The translations under genes and the position numbers were made by a program. A DNA stretch of 64,000 bases from Gigantopelta aegis (taxonomy: Eukaryota > Mollusca > Gastropoda > Neomphalida > Peltospiridae), in NCBI RefSeq assembly GCF_016097555.1, contig NC_054706.1:54210009-54274008 (forward strand), written 5' to 3'. Shown piece after piece: positions 12,652-24,232 of the stretch (position 1 is its first letter; the number at the start of each line of letters is the position of its first letter). The notes below the pieces were generated by a model, which was not told where the DNA came from, did not search any database, and worked only from the letters and a program-made list of their open reading frames with translations.

Positions 12652-12876
12652 AGAAAGAAAGAAATGTTTTATTTAACGACGCACTCAACACATTTTATTT
12701 ACAGTTATATGGCGTCAGACATATGGTTAAGGACCACACATATTTTGAGAGGAAACCCGCTGTCGCCACTACATGGGCTACTCTTTCCTATTAGCAGCAA
12801 GGGATCTTTTATTTGCGCTTTCCACAGGCAGGATAGCACAAACCATGGCCTTTGTTGAACCAGTTATGGATCACTG
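12652..12876 (-). mobile_element. SINE family 1, type B, inserted in the LINE
   Basis: Reverse orientation, from the tail (AGAAATGTTTTATTTAACGA) to the body near CAGTTATGGATCACTGG. The tRNA-like head is missing, replaced by a family 2 SINE that abuts at 12877. Confidence 0.88.
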
Positions 12877-13036
12877 GTCGGTGCAAGTGGTTTACACCTA
12901 CCCATTGAGCCTTGCGGAGCACTCACTCAGGGTTTGGAGTGGGTATCTGGATTAAAAATCCCATGCCTCGACTGGGATCCGAACCCAGTACCTACCAGCC
13001 TGTAGACCGATGGCCTAACCACGACGCCACCGAGGC
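12877..13036 (-). mobile_element. SINE family 2 fragment, nested with family 1 SINE
   Basis: Reverse orientation of the family 2 head: CGAACCCAGTACCTACCAGC, then CCTAACCACGACGCCACCGA at the right end. The 3-prime part is absent. Confidence 0.85.
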
Positions 13037-13625
13037 CGGTTTATTTTAAAGAGACTGAAGGACCAGTATTTGCAGACATGGGAAGATACTGTTTATCATT
13101 CAAGCAAAGGTATTTTTAAAGACAGCATTAACCTGGAACCATTTTTATTACTACTAAATAAAAACAATAGATCTACTTTTGTTAAGTATCTTAGCCTACT
13201 ACCAACGACAAGCTACCAATCGAAGTTGGAAGGTGGGAAAATATTCCTAGAGATGAACGTAAATGTTTTTTATGTGATGAAGATGTCGTTGGTGATGAAT
13301 ATTACTATTTATTTAAATGCATTTTTTTTTCTTTCAATAAAGCAAAATGCATCTATATACCAAAATATTTCTTTACTAGACCAAATATGGTTAAATACGT
13401 GAACTGTTTTGTAGTACGAATATTAAGTTATTAAATAATATCTGTAAATTTATTGATCGTGTTTTAAAAACATTTAAATCCCCAAGCTAATTTATTTATT
13501 TATTTATTTATTTATTTATTAGGTAGGGCTGTAATAATTTGTATTGTACATGCAGTACTAGCTATTTGCTCATGTATCATTTTTAGGTGATCTGAGTTCA
13601 AATAAAGTCGTGTTGTTGTTGTTGA

Positions 13626-14038
13626 CATTACTATGACTTATTACTCTTATATATCCAAGAGACTTGTTAATAAACATTAAAACGTTGTCTTTGAAATAAC
13701 GTTCATGACTCATATATAATGTATAATACATTGTATCAGTACGCAAAAAAAAAAGTAAAAAAAATTGTATAATTTTGATTAGGATTTTAGTCCAAACTGT
13801 CGATAGTAGATTGATATCTAACACGTGCAGACTCCACTGAATCGATCGCCGCTATAATATAATTCAAAGACCGATCCACGATGAGGACAGAGGACCGTCG
13901 CCTCTAAAAAATATTCAAGTACCCCTTTTTTCCTCCATTAATCCCCCCCCCCCAGTCTTCCTATTAGACACCCCCTCACCGCAAATTATTTTCTGAATCC
14001 GTTCGCTGTAATTCATCGCAATATTTGTCCAATGTCCA
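13626..14038. other. Intergenic, nothing recognised
   Basis: No gene or named repeat seen. A short (TTTA)n run lies just upstream at about 13493-13522, inside the LINE 3-prime region. Confidence 0.6.
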
Positions 14039-14366
14039 AGGGGCAGGACGTAGACCAGTGGTAAAGCGCTCACTTGATGCGCAGTCGGTATAGGATCGAT
14101 CCCTATTGGTGGACCCATTGAGCTATTTCTCGTTCCAGTCAGTGCTCCACAACTGGTGTAACAAAGGCCGTGGTATGTACTATCCTGTCTGAGGGATGGT
14201 GCATATAAAAGATCCCTTGCTGCTAATCGAAAAAGAGTAGCCCATGAAGTGGCGACGGCGGGTTTCCTCTCTCAATATCTGTGTCGTCCTTAACCATGTC
14301 CGACGCCATATAACCGTAAATAAAATGTGTTGAGTGCATCGTTAAATAAACCATTTCCTTCCTTCA
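14039..14366 (+). mobile_element. SINE family 1, type B, full length
   Basis: Forward copy with head GGGGCAGGACGTAGACCAGT, B box GGATCGATCCC near 14094, the AAAAGATCCCTTGCTGCTAA body and a tail ending GTTAAATAAACCATTTCC. One of the best copies for defining the family. Confidence 0.93.
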
Positions 14367-14631
14367 GTTATATTTCTTTGTATTTGCCTACGTAATTTAG
14401 CCTAATTTAGGTCCATTGGTCCTCTTAATCTAGGGCTTATAGGTCATACCTAACGCCATGCTGTGTTATTCTCATAGCTGATACTTGTACAACGAACTGT
14501 CGATCATATGATCATTACTGTACAGATACATAGTTTTATAATTGACATATAGAGTTTATTGGTTATTAAGGAACAACTTTTTTTTTCTAAGGGAGGTGAG
14601 TAGATAAATAGAACTTATTTTGTTTATTTCG

Positions 14632-14633
<2 letters not shown>

Positions 14634-14717
<84 letters not shown>
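14634..14717. repeat. (AT)n microsatellite
   Basis: About 84 bp of near-perfect AT dinucleotides. Strand length may be unreliable because such palindromic repeats assemble poorly. Confidence 0.97.
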
Positions 14718-14722
<5 letters not shown>

Positions 14723-14779
14723 TAAAATTTAATCGGGAAAGATCGACTAGCTTAGGGAGATAGACAAAATTCTAGGATA

Positions 14780-15008
14780 TAAAGTTTGTTTTTGTTAACG
14801 ACACCGCTAGAGCACATTGATTTATTCATCATCGGCTGTTGGATGTGGAACATTTTGCAATTTTGACATAGTTTTAGAGAGGAAATCCGCTACATTTTTC
14901 TTTAGTAGCAATGGGTCTTTAATATGCACCATCCTACAGACAAGATAGCACATATCACGGTATTTGATATTCCAGTCGTGGTGCACTGGCTAGAACGAGA
15001 AATAGCCC
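14780..15008 (-). mobile_element. SINE family 1, type A, head-truncated
   Basis: Reverse orientation with the type A tail (GTTAACGACACCGCTAGAGC, then CATCGGCTGTTGGATG) and the body to GAGAAATAGCCC. The tRNA-like head is missing. Confidence 0.88.
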
Positions 15009-15281
15009 GGCCGTTGTCTAAGACATATTTATGATATTGTGATCATGGCCGACTCCTTGGTTGTTGGTTTCCCCCGACTTCCCCCCTTTCTTTTCTTTCA
15101 TTGTAATTTCATCTTATTTCTTCTTGACCTGGCAGCTCCTCCTATATCCTTCAACTTCTTTCGTTGTCCACTTCCACATCCCAGTCCTTGTCTTCCACCG
15201 CGACAGATGCTTGTCCGTGTAATACACCTCCGACTCCAAATTAACTCTTGAAGCCTTGTGTGTCTACAGTCTCTCCTGCAC

Positions 15282-15443
<162 letters not shown>

Positions 15444-15560
15444 TAAGTAGCCAAGGACGGGAGAATTAAATGTCAACCACAGGACCTACTCGGGTTTCGC
15501 CAAAAAGTGCTATAAAGCTCAACTCAAGCTCTAAATAGTGATTGGCACCGATTCCAAGAC

Positions 15561-15673
15561 TACGGAAGCCCGTTGGTGCCAGGGGTGAATATATTTAAGT
15601 GGCGGCCGCCAGATAATTAAGTGGTAGCTGTACAACAAAATATATTCACCCCTGGCACCAACGGGCTTCCGTA
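15561..15673. repeat. Perfect 36-bp inverted repeat with 41-bp spacer
   Basis: Arms 15561-15596 and 15638-15673 are exact reverse complements (outer ends TACGGAAGCCCG and CGGGCTTCCGTA). The spacer holds a NotI-like GCGGCCGC at about 15602-15609. The short size, perfect arms and lack of coding potential suggest a recent fold-back or MITE element; no clear target-site duplication was found. Confidence 0.95.
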
Positions 15674-16635
15674 CAGGTTCTAATAGACCAAATCAATTCC
15701 TATTGCCGATAATGTTAACGTTTACTAATAAAACTGATATAAGCAGCGTTTCAACACACCCAGGAAGTACAGCAATAGAAAATTGCAGTTCCATTTTTGG
15801 GGTTACCCGCATTAGTTTCAACCTCTGGTATATACTGCATAACAACTGCATAACAAATAAAAGTGTATTTATTTATTGTCAATGGATAATAGTATTTGCA
15901 CAAATAATCAATGTCACATATTACTACCAATCACACCCACAGCTGCTTTTACTCCGTAAATATATCGAACTTTGACACGGAACACGGAACTCTCTTCTTT
16001 GGTACTATGCAACCTACAAGACTGTTACAAGCACAGGATTCTCTCAGATTTGCCTTGAACAGAGAGAAGGCGACTACAATACTTCGCCAATGAATTTGAC
16101 ACGATGACATTAACGCTCATCCAGCTGACACGAGCACATACACAGTAGACGGCTTCAGACCACAATTAATTTCGCTATGTATTTCTATATAGCCTTAGTG
16201 GCTATAACATTTTTATTAATATCAGCAGGCCCGTGAAGATTTGTATGTACCTTTGCCTGCATGGGGGACACATACCCTGAAAGGACAACCCCTATTGTCC
16301 AGCTCTTTCTCCCAGCATATTGGTTTAAACAGACACACCCTCTAAACCAGGCCGGGGTACACCCATTTTACACAAAAAGCACTACTTTTACATGGGCCGG
16401 AATTACCACAAACACGTCTTCAATGTCAACAGGTTACACATGTTTACAAACTACATGCTATCCCCTGTCACTTCAGTCAAACAGTTGCCACTTCATAGCT
16501 TTCTGCAATCAAATAGTCACAGTCAAACAGCAGACTACTTGCGTGGTCAAATTTCCGGATTTTCGACAACCAAATGGGAAGATAACTGTAATCTGAGGCC
16601 AGACAACAGGTCCTCTACGCAATCCCAGCACTTGT
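15674..16635. other. Intergenic, nothing recognised
   Basis: Several short open frames (for example near 16261-16682) overlap in different frames without any recognisable domain. No named repeat seen. Confidence 0.6.
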
Positions 16636-16980
16636 CTGATGCCGGTCGGTCTCGAATCGATCCCCGTCGGTGGATCCATTAGGCTATTTTTCGTTTCAGC
16701 CAATGCTCCACGACTGGTATATCAAAGACCATGGTATGTGTTTAGGCTATCCTGTCTGTGGGATGAGGCATATAAAATATCCCTTGCTACTACTAAAAAA
16801 AAAAGTAGCAGGTTTCCTCCTAGATATGATAACGTAGCGCTGACATCGACGCGGTCTGTAACTGAGACGTAGGCGAAAGTTTCCGTTACAATACTGTAAC
16901 TAGTTTCCTCCCAGTCTCTAAGACTATATGTCAAAATTATCAAATGTTTGATACCCAGTAGACGATGGTTAATAAATTAA
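16636..16980 (+). mobile_element. SINE family 1, type A, with internal insertion
   Basis: Forward copy with B box CGAATCGATCCCC near 16655, body GGCATATAAAATATCCCTTG and tail TATATGTCAAAATTATCAAA. About 95 bp (16825-16910) of non-SINE sequence splits GTTTCCTCC, which is repeated on both sides as a possible target-site duplication. Confidence 0.85.
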
Positions 16981-17134
16981 ACGTTTACTTTGGTATGACA
17001 ATGACAGCCCATTTTATAACTACTATCCTACCCTGAAAAGCAATTTGAACGCTAAAAACGAAACCCATACATATGTACATTCGTACGTCCGCATACATGG
17101 ATCTTTTATATGGACTTTTTTTTATATAGACAGG

Positions 17135-17225
17135 GGGGGAGGGGGGGACCCAAGCCCATCGAAGGTGATCGAACCTACAACGCATCGCGTCTCAGGCGAG
17201 CGCTCTAACACTGAGCTGCATTCCA
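17135..17225 (-). mobile_element. SINE family 3 head (tRNA-like)
   Basis: Reverse orientation of a head distinct from families 1 and 2: B-box complement GATCGAACC near 17168, then GCATCGCGTCTCAGGCGAGC and AACACTGAGCTGCATTCC. The body was not traced. Confidence 0.65.
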
Positions 17226-17264
17226 TCACAGGTTTGTTGATGGGCACCCTGTAAAATAATATAA

Positions 17265-17588
17265 AGAAAGACATGTTTTATTTAACGACTCACTCAACAC
17301 ATTTTATTTACGGTTATATGTCGTCAGACATATGGTTAAGGACCACACAGATATTGAGAGAGAAAACCCGCTGTCGCCACTTCATGGGCTACTCTTTCCA
17401 GTTAGCAGCAAGGGATCTTTTATATGCACCATCCCACAGACAGGGTAGTACATACCACGGCCTTTGATATACCAGTCGTGGTGCACTGGCTGGGACGATA
17501 AATAGCCCAATGGGCCCACCGACGGGGATCGATTCCACACCGACCGCGCATCGAGCGAACGCTGTACCACTGGGCTACGTCTCGCCCC
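17265..17588 (-). mobile_element. SINE family 1, type B, full length
   Basis: Complete reverse-orientation copy, tail ATGTTTTATTTAACGACTCA to head CTGGGCTACGTCTCGCCCCG. Confidence 0.93.
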
Positions 17589-17778
17589 GTAAAATAATAT
17601 AACTCCCCCTAAACACCCAGTACTCGTACCGCGGCTGGATTCTTGTCGGTTTCTTCGGGTCATGTGTCGTAAGTACCTTACATTAGACACCTAATAGTTG
17701 CTTAGGCCAAATAAAAATATATGTGTGGTTCTGGTTTTATGTGAAATCAAATTCGGTAGGGTAGACTGTAACTTACAG

Positions 17779-17993
17779 TCCTTCCCATAAGGAACGCTTT
17801 TTTTAACTATGGGATTTACAAGTTGTTTATTGTTGAGCCAATCGTTTTCTAAATTACACACAAAAATTGTTTAAAAAAATATTGTTATTTTCAAAACATT
17901 TTTAATTCTTTTTGTTTTTGTTTTATGTCAAACCAAACTGCAATTATTTATTAAAGAAACAAAAAATTTGTAGGAGAATGGGACGGACGGCTA
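17779..17993. mobile_element. MITE-like repeat, copy 1
   Basis: Related along its length to 20818-21064: it begins CAGTCCTTCCCATAAGGAAC, contains TGTCAAACCAAACTGCAATT and ends near GGGACGGACGG. The ends are inverted (TCCGTCCC type). Confidence 0.6.
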
Positions 17994-18224
17994 TGATTCC
18001 TAAAATCTTTCAAATTGGTCCTAGCAAAAAGCAGTAAAGTAACATTTAAACCACACGTGTACTTTTTCATTTGGTCATATTAAACAGTTTCCGTGCTATT
18101 CTAACGAAGCATTTTTAACAACTAAAATGAAATTTTAAATACATTTTCTTGTTTAAAATGTCAGTGTCTGTATATACAATGTGTTTCTTGTTATCCGAAT
18201 ATCTGTAGCTCGAGTTGTAGTCCA

Positions 18225-19013
18225 CACTGTATTTTACATACAAATAATATTGTACGTACGAATAAAGTTATATTAGGAAGTAAAATGAAGTTCGAGTTAC
18301 TACAAACATTAGGACGACCTGGGCCCGTGTTTATAAAACTTAGAGTCTAGACTTTAATAAAGTCCAGACTTTAACGTAATGCTATTTGAATGGCGTTGCC
18401 ATGACGTTAAATCTGGACTTTATTAAAGTCTAGACCTTAAGACCCAGGCCCCGTGCTTATAAAACTTTTAGTCCAGACTCAATCTTTAATGACGTCACAC
18501 ACGCAATTTGTATGGCGTTGTCGTGGCATTAGTATCTCGGACTCTATTAGAGTCACGAGTCTAGACTCTAAAAGTTTTATAAGCACCAGGCCAGGGATCG
18601 TGCTTATAAAATGTTTATGAGAGTCCAGACTCAATCTCTAATGACGTCACACACATAATTTGTATGGCGTTGTCGTGACATTAGTGTCTCGGACTCTATT
18701 AGAGTCACGAGTTTAGACTCTAAAAGGTTTATAAGCACCAGGCCAGGGACCGTGCTTCTAAAACTTTTAGAGTGCAGACTCAATCTCAAATGACGTCACA
18801 CGCATACAATTTGTATGGCGTTGTCGTGACATTAGTGTCTCAGAGAGTCTCGAGTCTAGATTCAAAACGTTTTATAAGCACCAGGCCAGAAACACATTCA
18901 ATATACAGAAACTGTTATGCTAAATGATAGACTGTATTCAAGATGTAACTTTAGTTGTTAAAAATAATTTATTATTTGGAAATATGTTGCAAACTCGGGA
19001 TAGTCCCTTTAAG
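18225..19013. mobile_element. MITE (AAAGGGACAT ends) interrupted by a tandem element array
   Basis: Partial copy of the element seen at 20067-20466. Its right terminal inverted repeat is at about 18986-19013 (GCAAACTCGGGATAGTCCCT). The internal motif GACGACCAGAAACACATT is split between 18319 and 18888 by the array at 18320-18887. The left terminus was not found. Confidence 0.65.
18320..18887. mobile_element. Four tandem copies of a 120-150-bp terminal-inverted-repeat unit
   Basis: Units run at about 18321-18447, 18448-18593, 18594-18744 and 18745-18887. Each starts CCGTGCTTATAAAACTTTT-like, ends in its complement (AAAAGTTTTATAAGCACC) followed by AGGCC, and carries TTGTATGGCGTTGTCGTG in the middle. 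The first is the most divergent (GAATGGCGTTGCCATGACG centre). Each unit could form a hairpin. MITEs usually lie singly, so a head-to-tail array is unusual. Confidence 0.9.
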
Positions 19014-19186
19014 CAAATATTTCTTTCTTCTTCCTAAACACCATTTTGAACCATGCTTGCACGCACTGTGTATACACGAACTCTCGATCGGTTTAATCCA
19101 TTAAGAGTATATTTGTTCAAGTCCTTTCCTTGAAGATTACATATTACGCGTGATTTTGCATAAATCAAAATAGTTAATGTGTACTG

Positions 19187-19452
19187 GTCTCGGTGGTGTC
19201 GTGGTTAAGCCATCGGACATAAGGCTGGTAGGTACAGGGTTCGCAGCCCGATACCGGCTCCCACCCAGAACGAGTTAACAGATTCGGTGGGTATGTGTAA
19301 GACCACTACACCCTCTACTCTCTCAGTAACCACTAACCAACTAACAACTAACCCACTGTCCTAGACAGACAGCCCAGATAGCTGAGGTGTGTGCCCTTGA
19401 CAGCGTGCTTGAACCTTAATTGGATATAAGCACGAAAATAAGTTGAAATGAA
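19187..19452 (+). mobile_element. SINE family 2, full length
   Basis: tRNA-like head GGTCTCGGTGGTGTCGTGGT with a B-box-like GGGTTCGCAGCCC near 19238, body ACTAACCCACTGTCCTAGAC, and 3-prime end CTTAATTGGATATAAGCAC then AAGTTGAAATGAAAT. This is the reference copy for the family in this window. Confidence 0.9.
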
Positions 19453-20066
19453 ATAGTTAATGCATTATGACACAGCTGGTCATCCTAAAGGAGTATCAAG
19501 GGTCAAGTTCAACCAGCTGTTTGTCGCTAACGCTTGCTATACTGGTTTTTTACGCTACACATTATTAAAGGGAATTACCACTCCCAGAACCAGTCAAAAT
19601 AGTTTGAACCGTTATAGAGAATGACGGCTGGCTGAACGTAAACGAGGGGCAAACATGTTCAAAAAGGTTGTGTTGTGTCGTGTCGTGTTGTGTTGTGTTG
19701 TGTGTGTGTGTGTGGGAGGGGTATTATAGAAGAATAGATGATGATACCACCCAAATTGTTCACAAGCACTCGGCCTTCTGAACTCGCCACATGTATTGTC
19801 GTATAAGACAGCAGAAAGTTATTTTTAAAGGGATGCTGTCGTTTTACAACATTGGGGATCGTTGGTGGATCCAGAGGGGGTCACTGTTTTTTGTTTGTTT
19901 GGTTGTTGTTTTTTGCTTTCAGCAAACTCAAACTTGCCCTTTTTAGAATTATATGTCCCCCTTTACAAATTCCTGGGGATGTTGTGATCCCCAACGTGTA
20001 TCTGGCGTACGTCCACTGGTATGTATAGCAGCACGTAGCCTACACATACACGGATTGTAGTTTTAA
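19453..20066. other. Intergenic with minor repeats
   Basis: About 19493-19640 resembles 8275-8400. A TGTGT-rich run lies at about 19677-19715. About 19850-20010 shares CTGCCCTTTTTAGAATT-like and CCCCCTTTACAAA blocks with 20700-20815. No gene seen. Confidence 0.55.
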
Positions 20067-20466
20067 ACTTAAAGGGACATTCCCGAGTTTGCTGCAATTT
20101 TTAAGATGTTATCGACTAACAGAGACTTTTTAACGATTGTAATTACATATGAAATATATTTTTCTGCATAAAATATTAGTGGCTTTCCCGTATATTAAAC
20201 GTGTTTTGGATCGTTCTAGTATTTGTACTAGGTTAAATTTCATTTTATTTCTTAAAATATTATTTTTTCGTACATACGAAAATTATTTGAAGACAAAATC
20301 CGGTTTGGGCTTCTTACAAATGTTAAGACGACCAGAAACACATTGAATATAAAGACACTGATATTCTAAACAAGAAAATATATTTAATATGTAAGTTTAA
20401 TCGTAGAAATATTTGAATAGTCGAAAACATCTTACAATGCAGCAAACTCAGGGATGTCCCTTTAAG
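20067..20466. mobile_element. MITE with 26-bp terminal inverted repeats
   Basis: Left end AAAGGGACATTCCCGAGTTT and right end complement of AAAGGGACATCCCTGAGTTT, extending to GCTGCA on both sides. AT-rich, about 400 bp, no coding potential. A partial copy lies at 18225-19013 and a fragment at about 55120-55240. Confidence 0.85.
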
Positions 20467-20817
20467 TGCGATACGAGGCGTCCTCGACATCATCGTCATT
20501 CACAAAATATGGTAAGGACCGATTCTCAACCGCTTGTCCGACAACCTATAATCCAGTTTTTAATCACAGAATGTTCCAAACAGAACTGTAGCAAATACAA
20601 CAATGAATTGCCCCGAAAACGCGTCTCAGCATCTTTATTTTAAAATTTTCCGGAGGAACATACCCTTGAACACCCTCCCCCCCCCCCCTCCGTACAGATC
20701 GCGTTGCCGTTGAAAGTTAGGCTTATTTGCCTTCAGCAGATTCAATCCTGCCCTTTTTAGAATTGTGTGACCCCCTTTACAAAATATTGGACCGTCCCTG
20801 CTGCCCCCTTGCCCCAA
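20467..20817. other. Intergenic, nothing recognised
   Basis: A C-run near 20681 and repeat debris shared with 19850-20010. No gene. Confidence 0.5.
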
Positions 20818-21064
20818 CTATAGTCCGTTCCACAAGGAACACTTGTTTTCATACTGTGAAATTCACTACTAGTTATTTATTGCTTAGCAGATTGTTTTCG
20901 AAATTGCATATTAAAATAGTAATTTTTTTATAATTTCCAAAACACTTTTACTTTTTTTCTTACGTGAAACCAAACTGAAATTATTTAAAAAAAACCCAAA
21001 AAACCAAACAAACAAACAAACAAAAACACCCACATTTTTATAGTTGGATGGGACGGAGTATAGG
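20818..21064. mobile_element. MITE-like repeat, copy 2
   Basis: Starts CTATAGTCCGTTCC and ends GGGACGGAGTATAG, giving about 14 bp of imperfect terminal inverted repeat. Internal sequence matches 17779-17993. Confidence 0.65.
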
Positions 21065-21694
21065 TATGAACCGGATATAGCTATTTGGTTATTAAACTTT
21101 GTTCAGACCTTTTAGTTGTGTCATTTCTGAAAACAGTCTAGTCACACCTTAAAAGTGCACAACTTGTATAGTGTTACACTTCAAGTCACATGCAAAGGGA
21201 AACACAGACCATATTCATGTGTGTACATAACCGGCTTTAATTTAGCTTCCGAGTTCGTTTAACACAATAGGCTGCACCCACACATCTATTTGTGCAATGT
21301 CATGTTATAGTCCCTGTAGCCAATCTAAATGAAAATTTCCTGGCGACTCAGGTTTCCAAGAAAGTCAGTAAATGTTTTTAGGTATGACCGGGGTGAATGA
21401 ACACTGTCCACGTTTATTCTTAAAGATCAATAAACTCGCCAACCCGCGCCCACGTTGGGGAAAAACCTACCATGACATATGATATCTAACAAGGATGGGT
21501 CGGACAACATTATTTTGTATATGAAAGAAAGCAGAGAGAAAAAAAGTAATTTAACCCTTTCAACATTACGACCCACTGTCAACCAGACTAGGCGTGGATC
21601 CTGAGGTGGATCCAGGGGTGGGGTGCTGGTGATGCACACATCCACCCCTGAATTAAAAATATCTTTTAAAAATCCAGTGATTAACGTATGAATA
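21065..21694. other. Intergenic, nothing recognised
   Basis: No gene, tRNA or named repeat seen. Confidence 0.6.
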
Positions 21695-21800
21695 TAATCA
21701 GATCAGGTCAGGTCAGGTCAGGTCATAGGGTTTTACGTGCACATCCAGAACAAGCTGTTGTACGCACGCCTGTCCAGGACAGGAATGAATATAATGGATT
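21695..21800. repeat. Dispersed repeat with (GGTCA)n leader
   Basis: A short GGTCA run is followed by TAGGGTTTTACGTGCACAT and GAACAAGCTGTTGTACGCAC, also found at 50195-50260 after a GTCAT run. Family not identified. Confidence 0.7.
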
Positions 21801-21851
21801 TATTTCTCTTAAGTAGGGAACATATAATATCTTTGTCGCTTTGGTGGAGGA

Positions 21852-22083
21852 CAAGTTTTGTTTAACGACACCACTAGAGCATATTGGTTTATCAATCATC
21901 GGCTGTTGGGTGTCAAACATTTGTTAATTTTAACATACTCTTATAGAGGAAATCCGCTACATGTTTTCATTAGTAACAAGGGATCTTTTACATGAATCAG
22001 CCCATAGACAGGATAGCACGTACCACGGCCTTTGATAAACCAGTCGTGGTGCACTGGCTGGAAAAAGAAATAGTCCAATGGGA
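21852..22083 (-). mobile_element. SINE family 1, type A, head-truncated
   Basis: Reverse orientation, tail GTTTAACGACACCACTAGAG to body GGAAAAAGAAATAGTCCAAT. The head is replaced by C/A-rich sequence. Confidence 0.9.
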
Positions 22084-22652
22084 AGTGCCTCTTCCCCCAC
22101 CCACCACCCACCCTCACACAAAATCCTGCAGTCGCCTCTGCAGACAGGATCTGTATAATAGACAGTATATATTATAGTGAAGTAACCTATAGGAGTGAAA
22201 GACTTACGTTAAAGTACATGTATTTAATATCAGGAAGTTATTCTGGGTTTTTTTTATAACTTTATTCTCCATTCGCAACCTTTGTGTGTAATTTAACAAT
22301 CTGAATAACACAGGCTTAAGTGTCGGTTTTCAAAAATAAATATGTTATTTACGTGGGCAGGCATCACGTGTGTGTGAAATCTGGGTTCTGAAACTATTTC
22401 TGAAGTATGAAAATGAAACCATGATGCATATACACCCGGAGTCCAACCCGGATACGTGGATGGTCATTGATATGACTATAGGCGTCATCACATTTATTAT
22501 TATTGACGAATATCGAGGGGAAGGGGCAGGTATTACAAATAAATAAATACATAAATAAATACCCCCCCCCCCCTCTTGTTCAAAGCGAATTGCCTCTTTA
22601 ATAAAAATATTTTCGTGGAAATTATGACACACACCCATAGAATTCATTCAGC
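22084..22652. other. Intergenic, nothing recognised
   Basis: Contains a C-run near 22561. No gene or named element. Confidence 0.55.
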
Positions 22653-22881
22653 TGATTGAGTATTTCTCGTTCCAACCAGTTCACAACTGATCAAAGGCCG
22701 TGATATCTGCTTTCCTAGCTGTAGGAAGGTGCATATAAAAGACCCCATTGCTGCATTAGGAAAAATGTAGCGGGTTTCCTCTGATGACTACGTGTCAGAA
22801 TTGCCAAATGTTTGACATCCAATAGCCGATGACTGATTAATCAGTGTGCTCAAGTGGTGTGGTTAAACAAAAGAAAACAAA
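22653..22881 (+). mobile_element. SINE family 1, type A, head-truncated
   Basis: Forward copy from TGAGTATTTCTCGTTCCAAC to CAAGTGGTGTGGTTAAACAA. The tRNA-like head is missing and internal bases have been lost. Confidence 0.85.
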
Positions 22882-23484
22882 AAATACACCCCTAGAAATT
22901 TAACTCGCCAGTCTAGTCCCCCTTCCTTACATAATTTCCTGCACACGCGCCTGAATAAATAGAAAATCACAAACGAGTCATTTATTCATTCATTCATTCA
23001 TGCATTCATTCATCCATAAGTCATTCATTCATTCATTCATGTCTATGCATCTTATGTTTTTTCGAAATTGTATTCTCAGTGTAATGTAGCGCGAGTTGCC
23101 TAGATGTGTGTTACACTATAATAGCTTATTCTGTTATCATAAACTTATTAAAATAAAACCAAAAACAGTTCCAAAATAGTTTTAATATAATCACGCATAA
23201 CATATATTGTCAGACTTCGCCGTGAAAACAACTCAGATTAAAGGTAATCATTTAAGATGTTAACATATTTATACCAAATACATTTTCATGCTAAGGGCAG
23301 CTAAAAATTACTCTTTAAACTTGTCTCAGGGGTGTGATAGGGAGCTAGAGTGATACCTCTCCATAAACTATCATAATATTATAACAAAAAAACAAGAAGA
23401 AAGAAAGAAAGAAAGAAAGGTAGAACAAAGGAAAAGAAGGCAGTACATTGCGCTTCATACGAACGTATACGTGATTAGTAATTA
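22882..23484. other. Intergenic with (ATTC)n
   Basis: ATTC tetranucleotide run at about 22979-23040 and a short GAAA run near 23399-23419. No gene. Confidence 0.7.
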
Positions 23485-23581
23485 TAAAGCCTACCGCATA
23501 CTAGAGTTATCAGCTGAGCAAAAAGGCCCGAGTAAATAACTGTTTTGCTCAGCTGATAGTTCTCGTGTGCGGTAGGCTTTA
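23485..23581. repeat. 39-bp inverted repeat with 19-bp loop
   Basis: Arms 23485-23523 and 23543-23581 (outer TAAAGCCTACCGCA against TGCGGTAGGCTTTA, inner CAGCTGAGCAAAA against TTTTGCTCAGCTG) with only a few mismatches. A compact hairpin-forming element with no coding content. Confidence 0.9.
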
Positions 23582-24188
23582 GGAAGCTTATCGTTTTCCT
23601 TCAAAGAAGTAGATACAAAATAGCAGTAGTTTAAAATGCTCTGAGGTGTCATTACACAAATAACTATTTCCTTTCCTGCAGAAAACCCACCCGAACTCTA
23701 TAGACTGTACACAAGAATCACGCGACACCCACGCTACTTGTTGCAAAGAGTTTTCAGGAATTAACTGATATGACTGACTGTACATGTTAGTATGCTAACC
23801 ATGTGACATAGCAGAAGGTTGCAGTCAATATTTGTATTTATAGCGAAAACAAAAATCCTACAAAACATCACTATATAAATACTGGGTTTTAGACATTTCG
23901 CAGGACTTTGTAGAGTTATTCATCAAGTTAATATTCAGTTAAAATCACATTTAAAAAAAACAACAAATTATCGATTGCTATAAACAGAAACAATGTTTTT
24001 TTTTGTTTTTTTTTAAAGTTTTTGTTTATTTCGTTACAAAATTGAATATCTAAACATAAAAATCGTAAGTATTGTGTGTTATTTTTGTTTTATATTTGTT
24101 TGTAGTGTACATAGTTTGATATAATTATCAAATTAACTAATTATTTTACAAGAACTTGACGAAAACTGGTGAAATAAATGAATGAATG

Positions 24189-24232
<44 letters not shown>

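Larger units (their letters stand above)
11035..13625 (+). mobile_element. Degraded non-LTR retrotransposon (LINE) with reverse transcriptase
   Basis: About 11035-11850 reads as a 5-prime-truncated reverse transcriptase: NYRPITILSCLGKL, then QAAFRRGYSVTDH, FIDFCNAFDQVW, SGVRQGENLSPLLF and the catalytic LLYADDT. After a frame change near 11830 the C-terminal part continues (ILPILLYGCEIWAFE, then RFLRSILGVK). About 12168-12370 seems to be a foreign AT-rich insertion. The LINE resumes at about 12390-12650, is split by nested SINEs (12652-13036), and resumes from about 13048 (RLKDQYLQTWEDTVYHSS). The 3-prime end is probably the (TTG)n run near 13611-13625. Frames are broken and the 5-prime part is missing, so it is not autonomous. 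The clade is uncertain; the post-RT region resembles invertebrate jockey/Rex-like LINEs. Confidence 0.88.
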
